Under the pieces are notes generated by a model. It had not been told where the DNA came from. It saw only the letters and a program-made list of their open reading frames with translations, and did no database searches. Shown here piece by piece: positions 6,250 to 11,382 of a stretch of DNA of 11,382 bases. The DNA is from CAZUFB01 sp964619775. Lineage in GTDB: Bacteria; Actinomycetota; Coriobacteriia; Coriobacteriales; UMGS124. Position 1 is the stretch's first letter. The number at the start of each line of letters is the position of its first letter. The stretch spans positions 1-11,382 of the forward strand of contig CAZUFB010000066.1 in the NCBI GenBank assembly GCA_964619775.1, read 5' to 3'. Both the position numbers and the translations under genes were made by a program.

Positions 6250-7061
6250 AAGAGTTTGCGCTGCGCAACGTCACCTGCGGATACAAGAACAGGCCGGTGC
6301 TCTCCGACGTTTCGTTTAGGGTCGAGGCGGGCGAAGCCCTGTGCCTTCTGGGCCCCAACGGCGTGGGCAAGACCACGCTGTTTCGCACGATGCTGAGGTT
6401 CATCAAGCCGTTCAGCGGCACGGTGACCCTCGACGGGGAGGATATAGCGGCCTGGTCGTCGCGCAGGTTGGCGCAGAGTATCGGCTACGTCCCCCAAAGC
6501 CACACGCCGCCCTTTGCCTACCCGGTCATCGACGTTGTCACGATGGGGCGGCTCTCGCGCATCAGCCCCGTGGCCGCACCCTCGTCCTCCGACATCGAAA
6601 CCGCATACCGCTGCCTTGCCCAGCTGGGTGTGGACCATCTTGCCGACAAGCTCTACACCGAGGTCAGCGGTGGCGAGCGCCAGATGGTGCTTATCGCGCG
6701 GGCTTTGGCCCAGGAGCCCCAGATCCTCATCATGGACGAGCCCACGGCAAGCCTGGACTACGGCAACCAGGTCAAGGTTCTGCGTCAGATCGCACGCCTG
6801 GTGGACGACGACATCACGGTCATCATGACCACGCACTTCCCCGACCATGCGTTTTTGTGCGCCACCAAGGTGGGCCTCATCACGCGAGACTGGGTGCGGT
6901 TCGGGGAGCCGTCCGAAATCGTGACCGAGGAGTCGCTGCGCGAGACCTACGGCGTCGAGGTGCGCATCGTGCGCGAGGACTCCCCGACGTACGGGACCCT
7001 CAAGGGATGCATCCCCATCGTCAAGGTCGTCTCCGAGGGCGATGCCCCGTCCTTTTCGTAG
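6246..7061 (+). CDS. ABC importer ATPase, FecE/BtuD class
   Basis: 271 residues, typical for the class. It powers the permease encoded just upstream, overlapping it by four bases (ATGA, 6246-6249). Walker A is GPNGVGKTT (36-44), the Q-loop is Q84 in YVPQSH, the ABC signature is VSGGERQ (140-146), Walker B is ILIMDEP (160-166), the D-loop is SLD (169-171) and the switch His is H197 in TTHFPDH. All catalytic positions are intact. The cytoplasmic dimer binds the permease and hydrolyses ATP for uptake of an iron-complex or corrinoid-type ligand. The C-terminal 50 residues resemble the usual tail of this class (GEPSEIVTEESLRETYGVEVRIV). Confidence 0.96.
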   Translation: MKEFALRNVTCGYKNRPVLSDVSFRVEAGEALCLLGPNGVGKTTLFRTMLRFIKPFSGTVTLDGEDIAAWSSRRLAQSIGYVPQSHTPPFAYPVIDVVTMGRLSRISPVAAPSSSDIETAYRCLAQLGVDHLADKLYTEVSGGERQMVLIARALAQEPQILIMDEPTASLDYGNQVKVLRQIARLVDDDITVIMTTHFPDHAFLCATKVGLITRDWVRFGEPSEIVTEESLRETYGVEVRIVREDSPTYGTLKGCIPIVKVVSEGDAPSFS

Positions 7062-7123
7062 AGGTTCCGGCAACGGTGTCTGCGCCGAGCGGCTGCGCCG
7101 TCCGGCGAGGCGATAACGGCATG

Positions 7124-7141
7124 GGGACGTCGACGCGTCCC
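7124..7141 (+). other. Short hairpin ahead of the binding-protein gene
   Basis: GGGACG (7124-7129) and CGTCCC (7136-7141) form a 6-bp stem with a 6-base loop in the 106-bp gap between the ATPase and the binding-protein gene. No T-run follows. It may only be mRNA structure in a GC-rich spacer. Confidence 0.25.
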
Positions 7142-7167
7142 GTCCAAGACCGAAAGGTTGTGATCGT

Positions 7168-8295
7168 ATGACAAACGAGCGCGCACTGACCGGCCTGAGC
7201 CGCCGGTCGTTCCTCGCGATGGCCGCCTGCGCCTGCGCGGTGCCGATGCTCGGTCGCTTTGCGCTGGCCGACGAGGGCGACGCCGCGGGTTCGGACGCGA
7301 CCGTCGAGATTACCGACATGGCGGGCCGTACGGTCACCATTCCCGCCGAGGTCAATTCCGTATACTGCGCCGTGCCCACCGGCGAGGCCATGGTTTCGAC
7401 CCTGGCCCCCACCAAGCTCGTCGGTTGGGTGAACGAGCCGACCGACGCGACCCTCGAGTACCTGCCCGAGGAGCTGGCCAGCCTCCCTGTCATCGGCGGG
7501 TGGATGGGCCAGAGCGTGACCGCGAACCTCGAGGACATCATCGCCCTCGACCCCGACGTGATCGTCTACATGGCCACCGACAGCTCGCTTGGAAGCGACG
7601 AGACCCCCGACGAGATTCAGGAGAACACAGGCATCCCGGTGGTCTGCGTCTCCAGCGCCTTGGAGCGGACCCCCGAGGTCTACCGCACGTTGGGGCCCTG
7701 GATCGGCGAGGAGGAGCGCGGCGAGGAGCTGGCCTCCTGGTACGAGGACAAGCTTGCCGAGATGACCGAGCTCATCGAGAGCGTGCCCGAAGACGAGCTG
7801 CCCACGGTGTACTACGCCGAGAACTCCGACGGCCTGGCGACCGACCCCACCGGGTCGACCCATACCGAAGTCATCGACTTCTGCCGTGCCATCAACGTGG
7901 CCGACGTCGAGATGCTGTCCGGCCAAGGCCGCACCGAGGTGTCGATCGAGCAGGTCATCGGCTGGGACCCCGAGATCATTCTGTGCCACTCGGGCTTCCT
8001 GCTGGCAGAGGACATCTACGCCGACGAGCAGTGGGCAGACATCCAGGCCGTTCAGAACGAGCGCGTCTACACGACGCCGGCGATTCCCTTCAACTGGTTC
8101 GACCGTCCGCCGAACGTGATGCGCGTGCTGGGGATCGAGTGGTTTGCCAACATCTGCTACCCCGATCTCGGCATCGACGTCGAACAGGACGTGCGCGACT
8201 TCTTTGAGCTGTTCTACCTGGTCGACCTGACCGACGAGCAGCTCGAGGACCTGCTCTACCAGGACGAGATCAGCTACAAGGAAAACCAGGGCTAG
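7168..8295 (+). CDS. Tat-exported helical-backbone substrate-binding protein, BtuF/FepB/FecB class
   Basis: 375 residues. The ATG at 7168 follows GAAAGG (7152-7157). A twin-arginine signal is clear: LSRRSFLAMAACACAVPM (10-27) with likely signal-peptidase cleavage after FALA (31-34). There is no convincing lipobox at the right distance. The mature protein starts with the family opening VEITDMAGRTVTIPAEV (46-62). It has LEDIIALDPDVIVY near 122-135 and the segment PFNWFDRPPNVMRVLGIEWF (301-320), which is typical of PF01497-type proteins. These deliver iron-siderophores, heme or cobalamin to FecCD/BtuCD importers. The gene lies between its ATPase and the NifD-like gene, so the importer and the reductase appear to form one functional unit. 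The actual ligand cannot be read from the sequence. An acidic, Tyr/Glu-rich C-terminus closes the protein. Confidence 0.92.
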   Translation: MTNERALTGLSRRSFLAMAACACAVPMLGRFALADEGDAAGSDATVEITDMAGRTVTIPAEVNSVYCAVPTGEAMVSTLAPTKLVGWVNEPTDATLEYLPEELASLPVIGGWMGQSVTANLEDIIALDPDVIVYMATDSSLGSDETPDEIQENTGIPVVCVSSALERTPEVYRTLGPWIGEEERGEELASWYEDKLAEMTELIESVPEDELPTVYYAENSDGLATDPTGSTHTEVIDFCRAINVADVEMLSGQGRTEVSIEQVIGWDPEIILCHSGFLLAEDIYADEQWADIQAVQNERVYTTPAIPFNWFDRPPNVMRVLGIEWFANICYPDLGIDVEQDVRDFFELFYLVDLTDEQLEDLLYQDEISYKENQG

Positions 8296-8334
8296 GCCAA
8301 AACGCCGAAACCCGTCGCCGGCAGGCGGACCTGG

Positions 8335-8370
8335 CCGGCCGGACGCCGCGTGTGCACGACGTCCGGCCGG
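8335..8370 (+). promoter_or_regulatory. Strong 11-bp-stem hairpin between binding-protein and NifD-like genes
   Basis: CCGGCCGGACG (8335-8345) pairs perfectly with CGTCCGGCCGG (8360-8370) around a 14-base loop that can itself form a short inner CGT/ACG stem. It sits in the 107-bp gap after the importer genes and about 20 bases before the strong ribosome binding site of the NifD-like gene. There is no U-tract, so full termination is unlikely. Transcript stabilisation, partial attenuation or RNA processing between importer and enzyme genes is inferred. Confidence 0.5.
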
Positions 8371-8402
8371 GTCGGTTGCGGGCCTGAAGGGGAGGAGGGG
8401 CG

Positions 8403-9905
8403 ATGACCGACGGTGAGGCCCCCGGCGTCGGCCCGATGCGGCGGCTGCTGCCTATACCGGGGGTGTTTTACGGCGGAGGCTGCTCGTATATGGCGTGCCG
8501 CGGCCTTATGATGGGCGGCATCGAGGACGTGCTGCTGGTGACGCACGGGCCGGTGGGCTGCGCGTACTACGCGGGCATCAACGGCTACCGCGGCGGGGTC
8601 GAAGGAGAACGTCCCCGCCATGCGGGGCGCGTGTTCGTAACGAATATGGGCGAGGCGGACATCGTCTTCGGCGGGGAGGACAAGCTTGCGGCTGCGCTTG
8701 ACGAGGCGGTTGCGCTCTACGCCCCCAAGGCGCTGGCCGTGTGCGCAACCTGCCCGGTGGGGCTCATCGGCGACGATATCGTGCGGGTATGCTCCGAGGC
8801 GGCCGCGCGGCACGGCATCGACGTGCTGCCCCTTTCATGCGAGGGTTTCAAGAGCTCCCCGGGGTGGCTGCACGGCGGCATGCAGATCCTCGACCACTGG
8901 GTTGGCGGGGCGAGTCGGCCGTGCGGGCCGTTTCCCATCCACTACATGAGCGAGTCGTACGAGGGTGCGCGCAAACGGACCCTCAAGGCCCTGTTCGGGC
9001 GCATCGGCTACGACGTGGTGTGCTCCCTGATGGGGGCGACGTCCTACGACGACATCAGGCGCAGCCAGGATGCGCGCCTCGTGGTGCTCGATTCGGGCAA
9101 ATCCATCGACGCGGTTCCGCGCATATATCAGGAGCGCTACGGTGCGGGGTTCATGCGCGTGCATATGACCGGGTTGGGAAACATCGCGGCGTCGCTGCGC
9201 GCGATGGCGGCGTTCTTTGACGATGCGGGGCTGGCGGGGCGCACCGAGGAGGTCGTCTCGTCCGAGCTGGCGCGCGTCGAGCCCGAGCAGGCGCGGTGGC
9301 GGGCCCAGTTCGAAGGGACGGTCGCCGCGGTGTTCGAGGACATATTCCGCAGCGACGACTTTGCGACCTTGTCGGGCGAGCTGGGGATGGACGTCGTCAT
9401 GGTTGCCCAGGACTATGGGGCCGAAGGCTACACCGACCAGGGGTTTTGCGTGCATGTGCCGCAAAGCGTGCTTGCACGCGTGCCCGACGGGCTGCATCGG
9501 GAGCTTGGCCTGGACGCCGCACCGGCGGTGGATGCGCTGCCGGGGTGTCCGAACGTGCTGTGCCCCGGCCGCACGCGTCGTTGGGCCCGTGTGACCGCGA
9601 ATCGGGCGCAGGTGGCCGCCCTGCTCGACGCCGTGCGGCCCGAGCTGGCGTTTGCGGGAATCGAGGAGCGCTTCGGCTACGCGGGCGCGACCATCCGCTC
9701 GGAGCAGTTCCTGTCAGACGAGCGCGGGTGCGGCTACGCGGGGTTCGACGGGCTGGCGCGCTATGCGCGCGACGTGGCCATGGCGCGCGACCTGTCGCAC
9801 TGGTTCAACGAGCGGCCGGACTGGGCGGACGTCGCGCTTGCCGGCGGGTCTGGCAGGCCGGCGGCGCGTTCGACGCGGAAGGGAGGGCGTGAATGGACGA
9901 GCTGA
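8403..9905 (+). CDS. NifD-like subunit of a nitrogenase-like reductase
   Basis: 500 residues, near NifD length. A strong ribosome binding site (GGGGAGGAGGGG, 8389-8400) precedes ATG 8403. Conserved NifD landmarks are GGGCSYMACRG (24-34), THGPVGCAYY (47-56), DIVFGGEDKL (86-95), ATCPVGLIGDDI (115-126), SCEGFK (145-150) and GFDGLARYARDVAM (447-460). The three P-cluster cysteines correspond to C27, C53 and C117; the first two are 26 apart, as in NifD. The FeMo-co ligands are missing. NifD Cys275 aligns near S231 (VVLDSGKSI), and His442 aligns near Q435 (IRSEQFLSD). NifD Gln191 and His195 fall at G154 and G158. It therefore belongs to the nitrogenase-like proteins, outside nitrogen-fixing NifD. 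The partner is encoded immediately downstream with a 13-base overlap. The reaction is unknown; a reductase using electrons from the NifH-like protein is inferred. Confidence 0.9.
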   Translation: MTDGEAPGVGPMRRLLPIPGVFYGGGCSYMACRGLMMGGIEDVLLVTHGPVGCAYYAGINGYRGGVEGERPRHAGRVFVTNMGEADIVFGGEDKLAAALDEAVALYAPKALAVCATCPVGLIGDDIVRVCSEAAARHGIDVLPLSCEGFKSSPGWLHGGMQILDHWVGGASRPCGPFPIHYMSESYEGARKRTLKALFGRIGYDVVCSLMGATSYDDIRRSQDARLVVLDSGKSIDAVPRIYQERYGAGFMRVHMTGLGNIAASLRAMAAFFDDAGLAGRTEEVVSSELARVEPEQARWRAQFEGTVAAVFEDIFRSDDFATLSGELGMDVVMVAQDYGAEGYTDQGFCVHVPQSVLARVPDGLHRELGLDAAPAVDALPGCPNVLCPGRTRRWARVTANRAQVAALLDAVRPELAFAGIEERFGYAGATIRSEQFLSDERGCGYAGFDGLARYARDVAMARDLSHWFNERPDWADVALAGGSGRPAARSTRKGGREWTS

Positions 9906-11269
9906 GGCCCCATAGGGACGCCGCGTTGACCGTCGACCCGCTCAACCCCTGCCCGCCGGTGGGATGCATGTATGCCGCGTTCGGCATCCATCGGGGGCTG
10001 CCCCTCTCGCACGGGGCGTCGGGCTGCTGCCGCTTTCAGCGCATGGAGCTTTCCAAGCACTTCCAAAAGGTCGTGCACGTCCCCTCGACGATGCTGCGCG
10101 ACCGTGCCGCGGCGTTCGGAGGCGAGCCCGAGCTGGTCGAGGCGGTGGGAAACGCGTTTGGCCTGTACGACCCCGACGTTCTGGTTGTCGGGACCACCTG
10201 TCTGTCCGAGACGATGGGCGACGACCTCGACGGCATCGTGCGGCGTCTCGAGGTGCCGGCCGGAAAACGCGTCGTGTGGGCGTCGACGCCCGGGTACGGC
10301 GGGTCCCACCTCAAGGGCTATGCGGCGACGGTGTCCGCGCTGGTGCGCCAGGTGGGCGGAGGCGACGCCGTCCGGGTGCCGCGCGACCCGGCGCGGTTGC
10401 TGCTGCTGCCCGGTTGGATGAACCCCTGCGACGTCGGCGTCGCACGCCGCTATGCCGCCGCGCTGTTCGACCAGGTGACCGTGCTGCCCGACGTGCGTGG
10501 CGTCTTTGACGTGCGTTCGCCAGGCGACCCCGCGTCGTATCCGACGGGTGGGACGCCGCTGCGCGAGGTCGAGACCCTGCGCGGGTGCGGGGCGGTGCTT
10601 GCCCTGGGGTATGACGCCACGCACGGGCCGGCCGACGCCGCACGCGGGGTATGCGGGACGGCGACGCCGGTGAGAGAGGCCATGCTGCCGGTGGGCATCT
10701 CCGCAACGGACGAGCTGGTCGGGCTGTTGTCCGACCTTGCAGGCAGGCCGGTTCCCGCCTGGATCGTTGCCGAGCGCGAACGGCTTATCGACTGCGTCGC
10801 CCAGGTGGCCTCCGACCTATATGGCAAACGGGCGCTGGTCTGCTGCGACGCCGACCTCGCGGCAGCCCTTGCGTTGTTCGCGTGCGACGTCGGCATGGTG
10901 CCGGCGCTTGTGGCGGTGGGCGATGCCGAGCGCGGGTTTGAGGCGCGCCTGCGCGGTCGGGTGGGTTTGGACGCGGGCAGGTTCACCGTTTTGACGGGCG
11001 TCGACCGTCTGAGCGTGGAAGAATGCGTGCGTACCCGTCCGGTGGACGTCGTGCTCGGCGACACGCGCAACAAGCGACTCGCTGCGCGACTGGGCGTGCC
11101 GCTGGTGCGCGTGGGGTTTCCCGTGGTCGACCGGCCCCTTGCCTACACGCAGGCAATCGCGGGATATACAGGCGCGCTCGACCTGGTGCGCCGTATCGTC
11201 GAGGCGTTTCACGACGGGTCTGAACGAGGCGTCGCGCCCGAAGACCTCGCCGTCAGCCGTTTTTTCTAG
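9893..11269 (+). CDS. NifK-like subunit of a nitrogenase-like reductase
   Basis: 458 residues. ATG 9893 lies inside the end of the NifD-like gene (13-base overlap) behind GGGAGGG (9881-9887), so translation is coupled. NifK landmarks are LNPCPPVGCMYAAFGI (17-32), LSHGASGCCRF (39-49), DRAAAFGG (70-77), GTTCLSETMGDDLDG (100-114), STPGYGGSHLKGY (131-143), and near the end VRVGFPVVDRPLAYTQAIAG. P-cluster cysteines correspond to C20, C45 and C103. Their spacing (25 and 58) equals that of NifK C70/C95/C153. The TPSFVGSH motif reads TPGYGGSH, so the Ser that contacts the oxidised P-cluster in NifK is Gly. A complete six-Cys set across the two subunits suggests a P-cluster-like Fe-S centre, not the single [4Fe-4S] with an Asp ligand used by the DPOR subunits BchN/BchB. 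Together with the NifD-like subunit it should form the catalytic heterotetramer. Confidence 0.9.
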   Translation: MDELRPHRDAALTVDPLNPCPPVGCMYAAFGIHRGLPLSHGASGCCRFQRMELSKHFQKVVHVPSTMLRDRAAAFGGEPELVEAVGNAFGLYDPDVLVVGTTCLSETMGDDLDGIVRRLEVPAGKRVVWASTPGYGGSHLKGYAATVSALVRQVGGGDAVRVPRDPARLLLLPGWMNPCDVGVARRYAAALFDQVTVLPDVRGVFDVRSPGDPASYPTGGTPLREVETLRGCGAVLALGYDATHGPADAARGVCGTATPVREAMLPVGISATDELVGLLSDLAGRPVPAWIVAERERLIDCVAQVASDLYGKRALVCCDADLAAALALFACDVGMVPALVAVGDAERGFEARLRGRVGLDAGRFTVLTGVDRLSVEECVRTRPVDVVLGDTRNKRLAARLGVPLVRVGFPVVDRPLAYTQAIAGYTGALDLVRRIVEAFHDGSERGVAPEDLAVSRFF

Positions 11270-11272
11270 AAT

Positions 11273-11289
11273 CCCCGCCATATACGGGG
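11273..11289 (+). other. Small hairpin ahead of the NifH-like gene
   Basis: CCCCG (11273-11277) and CGGGG (11285-11289) form a 5-bp stem with a 7-base loop between the NifK-like stop and the NifH-like ribosome binding site. It overlaps the start of the right repeat copy. It might modulate translation of the iron protein. Evidence is weak. Confidence 0.25.
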
Positions 11290-11332
11290 AGAGGGGAGCC
11301 GCACCCATGGAGCTCGCGCACTGCCGCCAGGT
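11287..11332 (+). repeat. Right copy of a 46-bp perfect direct repeat
   Basis: Identical to 4808-4853. This copy is in its functional setting: ribosome binding site GAGAGGGGAG followed by the ATG and first codons of the NifH-like gene, which continues correctly into the P-loop. That makes the right copy the probable original and the left one the remnant, or both are products of an insertion by homologous recombination. Confidence 0.93.
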
Positions 11333-11382
11333 CGCCTTCTACGGGAAGGGCGGCATCGGCAAATCGACGACCAGCCAAAACG
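11307..11382 (+). CDS. NifH-like iron protein, 3' part beyond the window
   Basis: Only the first 25 codons are present. They read MELAHCRQVAFYGKGGIGKS and then TTSQN, the N-terminal strand and P-loop of the NifH/BchL/CfbC ATPase family (GKGGIGKST, with the deviant-Walker Lys in KGG). In this family the dimer carries a [4Fe-4S] cluster between subunits and passes electrons with ATP hydrolysis to a NifDK-type partner, encoded just upstream here. Ribosome binding site GAGAGGGGAG (11288-11298 region) precedes ATG 11307. The cluster cysteines lie outside the window, so they cannot be checked. The gene order D-K-H differs from the H-D-K order of typical nif operons. Confidence 0.9.
   Translation, partial: MELAHCRQVAFYGKGGIGKSTTSQN

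Noticed and set aside
8403..11269. Light-independent protochlorophyllide reductase (BchN/BchB)
   Set aside because: Both subunits keep three NifDK-type cysteines, and the sequences read closer to NifD/NifK. No chlorophyll genes are nearby.
4808..11332. Transposon or integrative element bounded by the 46-bp repeats
   Set aside because: No transposase, integrase or tRNA gene is present between or beside the repeats. The repeat contains coding sequence of the NifH-like gene, which points to recombination or duplication instead.
8403..11382. True nitrogenase (nitrogen fixation) genes
   Set aside because: FeMo-co ligands Cys275 and His442 and active-site Gln191 and His195 of NifD are not conserved. 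No nifB, nifE or nifN is in the window, and the gene order differs from nif operons.

Overview
The window is GC-rich with strong high-GC codon bias. Its gene types point to a high-GC anaerobic actinobacterium, most likely a Coriobacteriia/Eggerthellaceae-type gut organism. The clues are a multi-membrane-segment LuxR regulator, a Tat-exported solute-binding protein and GC-rich spacers. The genus cannot be fixed from sequence alone.

Left part (1-3270): the 3' part of a membrane-bound LuxR-family regulator, open at the left edge; a DedA-family membrane protein on the same strand; and a convergent class I SAM-dependent methyltransferase on the minus strand. The methyltransferase starts beside an AT-rich island (about 3050-3091) that stands out from the GC-rich surroundings and probably holds promoter elements.

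Middle part (3271-4781): a housekeeping block of ybaB (nucleoid-associated protein), recR (recombination mediator) and a shikimate-kinase-like P-loop protein. The last lacks some residues typical of true AroK.

Right part (4782-11382): a compact same-strand cluster that is the main interest. After a leader of about 350 bp come a FecCD/BtuC-type permease, an ABC ATPase, a Tat-type helical-backbone substrate-binding protein (BtuF/FepB class), a NifD-like subunit, a NifK-like subunit and the first 25 codons of a NifH-like iron protein, cut by the right edge. The two NifDK-like subunits keep all six cysteines that hold the P-cluster in nitrogenase. The NifD-like subunit lacks the Cys and His that anchor FeMo-co, and the Gln and His used at the nitrogenase active site. 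This is therefore a nitrogenase-like reductase, not a nitrogen-fixing enzyme. Linkage to an iron-chelate/corrinoid/heme-type importer suggests that it reduces an imported metal chelate or tetrapyrrole, or that the importer supplies the enzyme's metal or cofactor. The substrate is unknown.

A 46-bp perfect direct repeat (4808-4853 and 11287-11332) brackets the importer plus NifDK-like genes. It carries the ribosome binding site and first nine codons of the NifH-like gene. The left copy is a dead stub of 18 codons. Recombination between the copies would remove 6479 bp and place an intact NifH-like gene directly behind the kinase-like gene, so the block may have been inserted, duplicated or rearranged recently.
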